From positions 62,001 through 126,000 of the forward strand of contig NZ_JADDJF010000005.1 of NCBI RefSeq assembly GCF_017811755.1: DNA of 64,000 bases, in the 5' to 3' direction. Numbering within the stretch: position 1 is the stretch's first letter; each line of letters starts with the position of its first letter. Of the stretch, positions 8,078 to 16,196 are shown piece by piece. Under the pieces are notes generated by a model, which did not search any database, had not been told where the DNA came from, and was given only the letters and a program-made list of their open reading frames with translations. The position numbers were made by a program, and so were the translations under genes. Source of the DNA: Pararhodobacter sp. SW119 (GTDB taxonomy: Bacteria > Pseudomonadota > Alphaproteobacteria > Rhodobacterales > Rhodobacteraceae).

Positions 8078-10338
8078 TCCGCGGCCTCCTTGGGTGAACC
8101 GGATCTGGTGGCCTTGGCCTTCTTCGCGCCGGGAAACAGCGCCGCGATCTGGGCGGGCGTGAAGTCATCGACGGCGATCACCTTGCCGACCGCCGTGGCG
8201 AGTTCGTCCAGCCGGCCCTTCTCGTCCGGGCTCAGCAGCCCGGCTTCAAGCGCTGCATCCGGCGTCATCTTCAACTCGCGCAGGCGCCGGCGCAGCGGGT
8301 CGGTCGCGATGGTGCGGGTATAGGCGTCGTTCAACGCGAGGATCCCCGGATGCTGCCCCGGCACGGTCAGATCCGCGGAAAGCGCATCGCGCACCGGTCC
8401 CGGTTCGCTGATGAGGGCCGCACAGCGCGTGGTCAGCGCGTCGGACGGTCCGCGGGCGACCGCGCGCGGCATCGTCGCCATCCGCAGAAACAGCGCCGCC
8501 GGGCGCGAGGGGAAGTTGGCGATGACCTCGTCCAGCAGCTGCCCGATCCGCGCGAAAGAACGGCGGGCGTTGTAGGCCACCAAGTCGAAATCCGCGTCGG
8601 GCTGGCCCTGATCATGCCAGCGCTTCAGCACCGCCAAGGTGATGTAGAGCTCGCTCAGGATATCGGCCATGCGTCCCGAGAGCATTTCCATGCGCTTCAA
8701 CCCCCCGCCGATGCTGAGGAACGCCAGGTCCGCGGTCAGCGCATAAGCGGCCGACCAGCGCGACAACTCCCGGTAAAAGGGCGCGGCGCGGGCCGCGCCG
8801 CGCGGGGCCGGCGCGACCGCCGAGCGTGTGATCGCACGGCCCAGGCTGCGACCGATCGTGCGCAGAGAATGGCCGACATGGCGCCAGAAATGGGTGTCGA
8901 AGGCGCTCAGCGCCGCGTCTTCCTGCCCTTCTTCCAGCGCCAGGATCTCGTCCAGCAGGTGCGGATGCGCCCGGATCGCGCCCTGCCCGAAAACCATCAG
9001 CGACCGGGTGACGATATTCGCCCCCTCGACCGTGATCCCGATGGGCACGGCGCGGTAATTCGGCGACAGGTAGTTCATCGGCCCGTCGATCACGGCCTTG
9101 CCGGCATGGATGTCCATTGCATCGTCGATGGAGGCGCGCATGAGTTCGGTGGCCGAATATTTCATCAGCGCCGAGATCACCGAAAGCGCGCGCCCTTCAT
9201 CGAGGCCCGCGCAGGTCAGGTGGCGCGCGGCTTCCACGGCATAGGCATTGGCAGCGAGGCGGGCGAGCGGCTCCTGAATGCCCTCGAACTTCGCAAGCGG
9301 CAGGCCGAACTGCTCTCGCACGCGGGCATAGGCGCCGCTGGAATGCGCGGCCAGCGTCGTCGCGGCACAGGCCAGCGACGGCAGCGACACGCCCCGTCCG
9401 GCGGCCAGCGCGCTCATCAGCATCAGCCAACCCTTGCCGGCATAGTCCGGCCCGCCGATGATGTTCTCGACCGGGATGAAGACGTCGGTGCCTGTCGTCG
9501 GACCGTTCTGGAACATCGTGCCGGACGGAATATGCCGGCGGCCCACTTCCACGCCCGGCAGGTCGGTCGGCACCAGCGCGCAGGTGATCCCCGGCTCGGC
9601 CTCGTCGCCCAGCAGGCCCTCGGGATCCTCCAGCTTGAAGGCGAGGCCGAGAAGCGTGCAGACCGGGGCAAGGGTGATATAGCGCTTCGACCAGTTCAGC
9701 CGAATGCCCAGAACCTCCTTGCCCTGCCAATCGCCCCGGCAGACCACGCCATGATCGAGCATCGAGGCCGCGTCCGATCCGGCCTCGTCGCTGGTCAGGC
9801 CGAAGGCGGGCAGTTCACGGCCGTCGGCAAGCCGTGGCAGCCAGTGATCCTTCTGCGCCTTGGTGCCGAAGAGATGCAGCAACTCGCCCGGCCCCAGGGA
9901 GTTGGGCACCATCACCGTGACCGCTGCGGGAAGCGAGACCAGCGAGAGGCGGCGCACCACTTCGGAATGCGCGAAGGCGGAAAAGCCCAGGCCGCCGTGG
10001 GATTTCGGGATGATCATGCCGAAGAAGCGCTGGCGGCGCATGAAATCCCAGACCGCCGGCGACAGGTCGCCATCGGTGTGGTTGATCGCCCAGTCGTCGA
10101 GCATCTCGCAAAGCTCGCGGCAGGGACCGTGAAGGAACTTCTGCTCCTCGGCCGTGAGCTCGGGCGGCGCGACGGCAAGCAGCTTCGACCAATCGGGATT
10201 GCCGGAGAAAAGCTCCGCATCCCACCAGACCTCGCCGGCGTTCAGCGCCTCGCGTTCGGTCTGCGACAATCCCGGCATCGCCTTCCTCGCCCAGCGGAAG
10301 ATGGGCTTGGTGATCCGGTCTCTGCGAAATGACGACAT
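8074..10338 (-). CDS. fadE: Acyl-CoA dehydrogenase, large FadE type
   Basis: The 754-aa FAD enzyme carries out the first oxidation of acyl-CoA. The acyl-CoA dehydrogenase signature GLTSDEAGSDAAS lies near residue 190, and the C-terminal part is the extended domain of the 750-800-aa FadE class rather than the 380-aa ACAD class. It is the first gene of a four-gene operon (fadE, fadI, fadJ, CoA-transferase). A strong GGGAGG Shine-Dalgarno sequence stands five bases before the ATG at 10338. The promoter should lie in 10339-10606, shared with the divergent ribbon-helix-helix gene. I saw no convincing FadR-type operator. Confidence 0.92.
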   Translation of the reverse strand: MSSFRRDRITKPIFRWARKAMPGLSQTEREALNAGEVWWDAELFSGNPDWSKLLAVAPPELTAEEQKFLHGPCRELCEMLDDWAINHTDGDLSPAVWDFMRRQRFFGMIIPKSHGGLGFSAFAHSEVVRRLSLVSLPAAVTVMVPNSLGPGELLHLFGTKAQKDHWLPRLADGRELPAFGLTSDEAGSDAASMLDHGVVCRGDWQGKEVLGIRLNWSKRYITLAPVCTLLGLAFKLEDPEGLLGDEAEPGITCALVPTDLPGVEVGRRHIPSGTMFQNGPTTGTDVFIPVENIIGGPDYAGKGWLMLMSALAAGRGVSLPSLACAATTLAAHSSGAYARVREQFGLPLAKFEGIQEPLARLAANAYAVEAARHLTCAGLDEGRALSVISALMKYSATELMRASIDDAMDIHAGKAVIDGPMNYLSPNYRAVPIGITVEGANIVTRSLMVFGQGAIRAHPHLLDEILALEEGQEDAALSAFDTHFWRHVGHSLRTIGRSLGRAITRSAVAPAPRGAARAAPFYRELSRWSAAYALTADLAFLSIGGGLKRMEMLSGRMADILSELYITLAVLKRWHDQGQPDADFDLVAYNARRSFARIGQLLDEVIANFPSRPAALFLRMATMPRAVARGPSDALTTRCAALISEPGPVRDALSADLTVPGQHPGILALNDAYTRTIATDPLRRRLRELKMTPDAALEAGLLSPDEKGRLDELATAVGKVIAVDDFTPAQIAALFPGAKKAKATRSGSPKEAAE

Positions 10339-10567
10339 GTGAGCCTCCCGTTACTGAATGCACGGGCGCGCAATCCGTTCCAAGGAAGCCGGGGCTTCGC
10401 GATGCCGATCCCTTCGTCAGGGTCTTCGGACGGCTGCAACCTGCGCCGCAGTTGCAGCGCGCAAGGCGTCCGCCGCGTCTACATGCCCGGCCTCATTACG
10501 ACCCCGCGATGGACAGCCCGACAGAAAAACCGCCGTCGTTGCGCCTTTCCCGCTTGCAGAAGGGGAG

Positions 10568-10598
10568 ATATACATCCATATACCATCCACACGGATGG
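10568..10598 (+). promoter_or_regulatory. Candidate operator: tandem ATATAC(C)ATCC plus inverted CCATCC/GGATGG
   Basis: ATATACATCC (10568-10577) is directly followed by ATATACCATCC (10578-10588). CCATCC (10583-10588) is then mirrored by GGATGG (10593-10598) across a 4-bp spacer. The right arm overlaps the GGAG Shine-Dalgarno sequence of the ribbon-helix-helix gene. Short direct or inverted repeats are typical of RHH operators, so autoregulation is likely. This is inference from position and symmetry. Confidence 0.5.
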
Positions 10599-10606
10599 AG
10601 ATTGCA

Positions 10607-11023
10607 ATGAGCAACGTCAAACAGCTTCGCGACAGACTGCCCGAGAACGAGAAGATAACGATCAATCTCGGCTATGTGGACCTCGGCCGGATCGATCTGC
10701 TGGTGCAGGAGGGATTCTATTCCAATCGCAGCGACTTCATCCGAACGGCGATCCGCAACCAGATCGATACGCATGCCGAGATCGTCTCGAAATCGGTGGA
10801 ACGGCACACGATGGAACTGGGATTGCGGGACTATTCACGCGCCGATCTGGAGGCGCTGCGCGACGCGGGCGAGGTGCTGCACGTCAAGGTCGTGGGCCTC
10901 GCCCGCATCGCCGCAGACGTGAGTCCCGAACTCGCCCAACAGACCATCGGCTCGATTACGGTACTCGGCGCGCTGCAGGCCAGCGCGGAAATCAAGAAGG
11001 CGCTGGCCGACCGCATCCGCTAA
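10607..11023 (+). CDS. CopG/ribbon-helix-helix family transcriptional regulator
   Basis: The 138-aa protein has an N-terminal ribbon-helix-helix DNA-binding segment: beta strand ITINLGYVDLG, then helices covering VQEGFYSNRSDFIRTAIRNQ, at about residues 16-52. The C-terminal part has no assigned domain. Of the in-frame ATGs at 10595 and 10607, the second has GGAG six bases upstream and is preferred; the longer upstream frame to 10358 is not supported. The PHB-depolymerase-family gene follows after 27 bp, so the regulator probably controls that pair and itself through the repeats at 10568-10598. Confidence 0.85.
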   Translation: MSNVKQLRDRLPENEKITINLGYVDLGRIDLLVQEGFYSNRSDFIRTAIRNQIDTHAEIVSKSVERHTMELGLRDYSRADLEALRDAGEVLHVKVVGLARIAADVSPELAQQTIGSITVLGALQASAEIKKALADRIR

Positions 11024-11050
11024 GCCGCGCATCAACCAAAGGACACGACA

Positions 11051-12133
11051 ATGCTGAATTTCAAGGCCGGCGCTTTGCGTCCGGCGACCGATGGCGCATG
11101 CCCGCAGCGCATGCAGGCCGCAAACGACCTCGTCCGCCAGACCCTATCCCGCCACGGGCTCTGGGTGGATCAGGGTGGCGACGGGGCGACCCTGACCGAC
11201 CTGATGAACGGGTTGAACCTGCCGCCCACGGGTCTGGATTTGCCGCGCCGCCCCGCGCCCCGGATCGAACTGCCCGAGGGCGCCGAGTTCCGCAGCGCCA
11301 CCTTCACCGGCCACACCGGCAGCCGCGACTATCGCCACTACGTCCCGGCCTCGGCCAGCGACGGGGTGCAGGGGATCGTCCTGATGCTGCACGGCTGCAC
11401 CCAGACGCCCGAGGATTTCGCCATCGGCACACAGATGAACACCCTGGCCGAGGCGCACCGCCTGGTGGTGATCTACCCCGAGCAGGCGCGCGGCGCGAAC
11501 ATGCAGACCTGCTGGAACTGGTTCAGCAAGGGCGACCAGCGACGCGACCGTGGCGAGCCCGAGATCCTGGCCGGGATCACCCGTCTGGCGATGGCCGAAC
11601 ACGCGGTTCCCGCGGATCGCGTCTTTGTCGCCGGCCTTTCCGCTGGGGCCGCCATGGCGGTGATCCTGGGCGAGACCTATCCGGACCTTTTCGCCGCGGT
11701 CGGCGCCCATTCTGGCCTTCCTTTCGGGGCTGCGCATGACGTGCCGACGGCCTTTGCGGCGATGGGTGGCGACATGCAGCACCTCGCCAGCGTGCAACCC
11801 CCTGCCCAGGCCCGTCGCACGATCGTCTTTCATGGCGACGCGGATCGGACGGTCCATCCATCGAACAGCAGCCGGATCGCGCGACGCGCCGGCGCCACCA
11901 TGGACACAATCGAGACGACGGAAACGGGCGTGCAATCCGGCCGGGGCTATCGGCGTGTCATCACCTGCGATACCGGCGGAACGGTCCTGGCAGAGCACTG
12001 GACAGTCGACGGCCTCGGCCATGCCTGGTCCGGTGGCGATGGCGCCGGCTCCTATGCCGATCCCGCCGGCCCGGATGCGAGCGCCGAGATGATCCGCTTC
12101 TTCCTCGACCTGACGGCGGAGGACCTGCGATGA
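11051..12133 (+). CDS. PHB-depolymerase/feruloyl-esterase family alpha/beta hydrolase
   Basis: The 360-aa esterase belongs to the LpqC/PHB depolymerase family. Its motifs are LMLHGCTQTP (oxyanion region, about 112-120) and nucleophile elbow GLSAGA with Ser197. Candidates for the rest of the triad are HGDADRTVHPSN and GLGHAWSGG, which carries the catalytic His. There is no signal peptide: the N-terminus is polar (MLNFKAGALRP). It is therefore either cytoplasmic or exported by another route, which is notable for a family with many secreted members. The gene overlaps the next by ATGA. Polyester hydrolysis is suggested by family only; another ester substrate is possible. Confidence 0.85.
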   Translation: MLNFKAGALRPATDGACPQRMQAANDLVRQTLSRHGLWVDQGGDGATLTDLMNGLNLPPTGLDLPRRPAPRIELPEGAEFRSATFTGHTGSRDYRHYVPASASDGVQGIVLMLHGCTQTPEDFAIGTQMNTLAEAHRLVVIYPEQARGANMQTCWNWFSKGDQRRDRGEPEILAGITRLAMAEHAVPADRVFVAGLSAGAAMAVILGETYPDLFAAVGAHSGLPFGAAHDVPTAFAAMGGDMQHLASVQPPAQARRTIVFHGDADRTVHPSNSSRIARRAGATMDTIETTETGVQSGRGYRRVITCDTGGTVLAEHWTVDGLGHAWSGGDGAGSYADPAGPDASAEMIRFFLDLTAEDLR

Positions 12134-13299
12134 CGCGCATGACCTTTGACGCGGTGGCCGAAGCGCAACCCGGCGCCAAGTGGCGCGGGCGCTGGCAGCG
12201 GTCGTGGCCGGCCTACGAGGGCTGGTTCGTCGCCCGCGGCGGCGACGCCGGCCCGGACCGCCGGGCCTGCCGCGCCGCCCTCGCCCAGCACATGCCCGAG
12301 CTTCTGCCGGTCTACAACCGCCTGCTCGCGCTTGCAGGCGACACCGACCGCGCCGCGAAGTTTCTCTCAACCTGGTGCCCGCCGCGGTACCTGGGCGGCT
12401 GCTCTCTCGCCGCGCTGGCCGACGGGGCCGAAGTCAGGCTGGTGCGCAACTACGACCTGTCGCCCGACCTGAACGAGGGGTTCCTGCTGCGCAGCGAATG
12501 GACGGGCCGGGCCGTCATGGGCATGGTCGAATTCCTCTGGGGCCTGTCGGACGGGATCAACGACGCCGGCCTTTCGGTCGCGCTGGCCTACGGCGGGCGC
12601 ACCGAAGTCGGGCAAGGCTTCGGCATCACCACCATCCTGCGCTACTTGCTGGAGACCTGCACGACGGTCGAGGACGCGGTGAAGATCCTCATGCGCGTGC
12701 CGTCGCACATGGCCTATAACGTCGTGCTGGCTGATCGCGGGGGCGATACGGCGAGTGTCGAGGTGTTGCCGGGCGGCGGCGCGCGGCGGATGCCACAGGC
12801 GATCGCGACCAATCATCAGACCGGCGCCGGGCGTCCCGCGGGGGCGGATTTCTCGCGCACCTACGAGCGGCACGCGCATCTTCAGCGCCTTGCCAGCCCC
12901 CCGCAGACGCTGCACGCGCAGTTCCTGAAGGCGCCGCTCAGGCAGGATCGATTCGACGCGGGGTTCGGCACGCTGTTCACGGCGGAATACGATCCGGTTC
13001 GCGGATCGATGCGCCTCCTCTGGCCGAAAGAGCAATGGCATCAGTCGCTTGATGCCTTTGTCGAGGGGCGACGGACGGTCTCGCTGGTCACGCCGGTTGC
13101 CGTTCCCACCCAGACGCGGCCGGCCTGCACCGCCCCTGCACCGGCGGCGGACGTCCCGGACTGGTCGCTTTCGGCCCGGGTCGACTGGCTGGCCGTGGGG
13201 CGCGATTTCGCCGCGGGACGGGGGCAGCCGATCGCCGCCTATCTTGCGCAGGTCGCGCATGCCACAGGCGGTACGCGCCGCGCCGCCTGCCCCGCCTGA
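12130..13299 (+). CDS. C45-family autoproteolytic acyltransferase/hydrolase (Ntn hydrolase)
   Basis: The 389-aa protein resembles the peptidase C45 family (penicillin acyltransferase, AAT). These proteins cleave themselves before a Cys that becomes the N-terminal nucleophile. Here that residue is probably Cys91 in YLGGCSLAAL, followed by RNYDLSPDLNEG and GLSDGINDAGLSVAL, both typical of the fold. It is translationally coupled to the esterase gene (ATGA), which suggests a shared pathway for ester or amide bond cleavage. The substrate is unknown. The protein is about 40 residues longer than minimal C45 proteins. Confidence 0.8.
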   Translation: MTRMTFDAVAEAQPGAKWRGRWQRSWPAYEGWFVARGGDAGPDRRACRAALAQHMPELLPVYNRLLALAGDTDRAAKFLSTWCPPRYLGGCSLAALADGAEVRLVRNYDLSPDLNEGFLLRSEWTGRAVMGMVEFLWGLSDGINDAGLSVALAYGGRTEVGQGFGITTILRYLLETCTTVEDAVKILMRVPSHMAYNVVLADRGGDTASVEVLPGGGARRMPQAIATNHQTGAGRPAGADFSRTYERHAHLQRLASPPQTLHAQFLKAPLRQDRFDAGFGTLFTAEYDPVRGSMRLLWPKEQWHQSLDAFVEGRRTVSLVTPVAVPTQTRPACTAPAPAADVPDWSLSARVDWLAVGRDFAAGRGQPIAAYLAQVAHATGGTRRAACPA

Positions 13300-13330
13300 A
13301 CGCGCGAAACGGGCCCTGATAACGCAACGT

Positions 13331-13391
13331 TCGCAGGTGCTGGCAAACGTATGGCAGGTGTATGGCAAGCGTATGGCAGATGGCTGGCACC
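13331..13391 (+). repeat. 11-bp-period intergenic repeat array, copy 2
   Basis: GGC-anchored units start at 13342, 13353, 13364, 13375 and 13386, again exactly 11 bp apart, and units 1, 3 and 4 are nearly identical to units in copy 1. The array follows the C45 hydrolase gene by about 30 bp and precedes the small exported protein gene. Confidence 0.85.
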
Positions 13392-13495
13392 TTGACGGCG
13401 CGCGGCGCGGGCGGCGCTTGCGGAACGGCGGGCCTCTGCGCGCAGAGGTCACGTGCCTCTCGCGCAGGCCTCACGTGCCTGTGCGGGCGGCGTCG

Positions 13496-13520
13496 GTAAC
13501 GATGGCCGGGTTGGGGCGAA
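13496..13520 (+). promoter_or_regulatory. Candidate ECF-type promoter (GTAACG-N15-CGAA)
   Basis: GTAACG (13496-13501) and CGAA (13517-13520) lie about 56 bp before the start of the 91-aa exported protein. The motif resembles the promoters at 18371-18395 and 18443-18468 by the local ECF sigma gene. The -35 differs by one base from GTAACC, so this is a weaker candidate. Confidence 0.35.
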
Positions 13521-13575
13521 TTCATGGGCACGGGAAGCAAGAGAACCCGATGCAACGTCAACCAAGGAGATCACC

Positions 13576-13851
13576 ATGAAAACCCTGACCACTGCCCTGA
13601 CCGTCACCGCCTTCATCCTCGGCGCCGGCGCGGCGCAGGCGATGACCGCGGCCGACGCCTTCACCACGGCCGAGCGCAGCGAGATCCGGCGCCTGGTGCC
13701 CGAGGCCCGGCTGAGCGGGCTGAGCGAGAAGCAGGTCCACGAACTTGCCGCGATCGTCGGTTCGCGCGATCACGCCAACCGGGCCGAGGCCCGCCACGAA
13801 GCGCTCGCGGTGATCCGCGAGCGTCCGTGGCTGCTGCCCGCCTGGCGGTGA
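13576..13851 (+). CDS. Small exported protein, unknown function
   Basis: The 91-aa protein has a clear signal peptide (residues 1 to about 22, Lys near the N-terminus, hydrophobic core, cleavage after AQA). The mature part is about 70 residues, charged and helical, with no cysteines. An AAGGAG Shine-Dalgarno sequence lies about 6 bases before the ATG at 13576. I do not recognise the family. A cupredoxin gene follows after 113 bp on the same strand, and a candidate ECF promoter precedes it, so an envelope or stress role alongside the sigma/NrsF system is possible but unproven. Confidence 0.75.
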   Translation: MKTLTTALTVTAFILGAGAAQAMTAADAFTTAERSEIRRLVPEARLSGLSEKQVHELAAIVGSRDHANRAEARHEALAVIRERPWLLPAWR

Positions 13852-13964
13852 GCGCGGCGCGCCGCTTGCGTCACGGCCCGGCCCCGGGGGCACGTCCACC
13901 GGGGTCGGGCGACGCCCGAGCGCGCAACCGTGCCGCCCCCCACTTGCCCGTCAGGAGAAACGCC

Positions 13965-14642
13965 ATGTCCCGAGCCCTGCCCCCGGCCGGCGTCCTCGCC
14001 GCCCGCCCCCTGCCCCGCCCGCTGCCCACGCGCCGCGCGACCTTGCTGCTGATGGGCGCGGCGGGCGCGGTCGCGCTGGCCTCCGCCCGCGGCGTGCAGG
14101 CCGCGGCCGAACACCGGGTGGAGGCGCGGAACATCCACCCCGAGGATCGCAGCCGGCGGATGATCTACCGCCCCGAGATCCTGCGCATCGCACATGGCGA
14201 CCGGATCCGTTTCGTCCCCGTCGACCGCGGCCACAATGTCGAGAGCTTTCCCGACATGCTGCCCGAGGATGTCGAGCCGTTCCGCGCCCCGGTCAACGAG
14301 GCGCTGACCGTCCAGTTCGCCGCCGAGGGCACCCATGGCTACTTCTGCCGGCCGCACCGGGGGATGGGGATGATGGGCGTCGTTCTGGTCGGCGACTTCA
14401 CGCGCAACCTCAATGCCGTGCGCGCGGCCGGCGAGAACCTCGCGCCGCGCCCGCTGAAGCGGCGCTTCGACGCGATCCTGGCCGAGGTCGAAGCCCTCGC
14501 ACGACCCTGGCACAGGGCGAAGGGCTCGGCTGAGGGTCGCGCGCCCTATTCCACCGTCACCCAGCGCAGCATGAAGAAGTTGTCGGGCCGCTGCACCAGG
14601 TCGATGCCGTCGCGCGCCGCCCAGACCAGCGGTTCGGTATAG
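13965..14642 (+). CDS. Pseudoazurin/plastocyanin-type cupredoxin, Tat-type signal
   Basis: The 225-aa frame encodes a blue-copper protein. Copper ligands are His90 in RGHNVES, then Cys128, His131 and Met136 in the CRPHRGMGM region, with pseudoazurin spacing (Cys+3 His, Cys+8 Met). The N-terminus has TRRATLLLMGAAGA, which resembles a twin-arginine signal and fits folded export of a copper protein. It should be a periplasmic electron carrier. The last ~32 codons overlap the convergent binding-protein gene by 97 bp and read as its antisense. This suggests an original stop further upstream was lost or that a late frameshift occurred. Confidence 0.82.
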   Translation: MSRALPPAGVLAARPLPRPLPTRRATLLLMGAAGAVALASARGVQAAAEHRVEARNIHPEDRSRRMIYRPEILRIAHGDRIRFVPVDRGHNVESFPDMLPEDVEPFRAPVNEALTVQFAAEGTHGYFCRPHRGMGMMGVVLVGDFTRNLNAVRAAGENLAPRPLKRRFDAILAEVEALARPWHRAKGSAEGRAPYSTVTQRSMKKLSGRCTRSMPSRAAQTSGSV

Positions 14643-16126
14643 AGCGGCACATAGGCGACCTCCGCCTGCAGGATGCCGGCGACCTCGTCGAGCATGTCCT
14701 GCCGCGCCTGCGCGTCCAGCTCGCTCTGGATCAGGGGCAAGAGCTCGTCGATCCGTTCGTTCGAATACGCGCCGAAGTTCCAGCTGCCCAGCGTGCCGTC
14801 CGGCGTCGCGGCCAGAAAGCGGATCGGATGTTCGGCGTCGAAGGTACCCGGCGACCAGCCGAGCAGGAACAGGTCGAAATTGCCCTCGCGCAACTCGCCC
14901 CAGTAGTTGCGCACCGGCATGGTTTCCAGCTGCGCGTTCAGCCCGACGCGCTGCAGCATGCCGGTGATCGCCTGGCAGACATCCTCGTCGTTGAGATAGC
15001 GGTCGTTTGTGCAGCGCAGCCCGAAGCTGAAGCCCTCGCCGTAGCCGGCCTCCGCCAGCAGCGCGCGGGCGGCGTCGGGGTCGAAGTCGGGGCGGGCGTC
15101 ATGGGCTTCGGAATAGCCCGAAAGACCGGCGGGCAGAAGCTGGCTCGCCGGTTCGGCCATGCCCGACATCAGCACCTGGTTGATCGCGCCCACGTCGATC
15201 GCCTGCGCGACGGCGCGGCGCACGCGCACGTCCTGGAAGGGATTCTCGCCCTCGAGGTCGGTGGAATAGCGCAGATCGTCGTGGTCGTGGCCGAAGCCGA
15301 GCATGATCACCCGCGTCTCCAGCCCCTCGAAGGTCTCGATGCCGTCCGTTTCGCGCAGGCGGGACACGTCGCGGATCGGGATCGGCGACAGCTTGTCGAT
15401 CTCGCCCGACAGAAGGGCCGCCAGCCCCGTCGCCGGGTTGTCGATCGGGGTGAAGATCGCCTCGGTGATGTTGTGGGTGGCTTCGTCCCACCAGTCGGGG
15501 TTGGGCACCAGCCGGATGCGCACGCCCGGATCGCGCGCGGTCAGCACGAAGGGGCCGGTGCCGTTGGTGTTGCGGGTGGTGTGCTTCTCCGCGTCGCGGG
15601 CCGGCACCTCGGCGCCGTTCTCCTCGGCCCAGCCGCGGTCGAGGATCAGGAAGTTGGCGATGCTCTCGGGAAAGAGCGGGTTCGGCAGGGCGGTGACGAA
15701 GTCGATGGTGAAGTCGTCGACGACCCGCACCTCGGTCACCGGCGCGAACCAGGAGCGCACGTCGGACTGCTCGGAGATCCCGCGCTCGTAGGAGAAAAGC
15801 ACGTCATCGGCGGTGAACGCCTGCCCGCCGTGGAAGGTCACGCCCTCGCGCAGGTGGAAGCGCCAGCCGGGTTCGTCCTGCAGCGGCCCCCACGAGGTCG
15901 CCAGCGACGGCTCGATCGCCATGGTCGCGTCGCGGCGGACCAGCCCCTCGTAGATGTTGTTGAGAAACGAGGTGACGGTGGCCACGTTCGCCGCGTGCGG
16001 GTCCATCGTCTGCGGGTCGGTGGTGCTGGCCCAGCGGAAGGTCTCGGCGCCGGCCATTCCGGCCAGGCCGATGGCGGCGGCGGCGGCGGTGGCAAGCAGG
16101 CGGGTGGTGCGGGTGGTGCGGAGCAT
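14546..16126 (-). CDS. ABC transporter substrate-binding protein, SBP_bac_5 (peptide/nickel) family
   Basis: The 526-aa exported binding protein has a signal peptide ending near GMAGAETF. The SBP_bac_5 hallmarks are TDPQTMDPHAA at the mature start, NIYEGLVRRD, the LREGVTFHGGQ block, and a C-terminal VAYVPLYTEP segment. The start at 16126 has a GGAAGGA Shine-Dalgarno sequence; the 22-residue upstream extension lacks support. No permease or ATPase gene is adjacent, so it is an orphan binding protein. Its 3' end overlaps the convergent cupredoxin gene by 97 bp. The ligand is unknown; di- or oligopeptides are the family default. Confidence 0.88.
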   Translation of the reverse strand: MLRTTRTTRLLATAAAAAIGLAGMAGAETFRWASTTDPQTMDPHAANVATVTSFLNNIYEGLVRRDATMAIEPSLATSWGPLQDEPGWRFHLREGVTFHGGQAFTADDVLFSYERGISEQSDVRSWFAPVTEVRVVDDFTIDFVTALPNPLFPESIANFLILDRGWAEENGAEVPARDAEKHTTRNTNGTGPFVLTARDPGVRIRLVPNPDWWDEATHNITEAIFTPIDNPATGLAALLSGEIDKLSPIPIRDVSRLRETDGIETFEGLETRVIMLGFGHDHDDLRYSTDLEGENPFQDVRVRRAVAQAIDVGAINQVLMSGMAEPASQLLPAGLSGYSEAHDARPDFDPDAARALLAEAGYGEGFSFGLRCTNDRYLNDEDVCQAITGMLQRVGLNAQLETMPVRNYWGELREGNFDLFLLGWSPGTFDAEHPIRFLAATPDGTLGSWNFGAYSNERIDELLPLIQSELDAQARQDMLDEVAGILQAEVAYVPLYTEPLVWAARDGIDLVQRPDNFFMLRWVTVE

Positions 16127-16196
16127 CGGGTGTCCTTCCCAGATTATCGGACTGATCGTTCTGATGGTAGGCCCGCCTTCCGGCGGCGGCAAGCGG

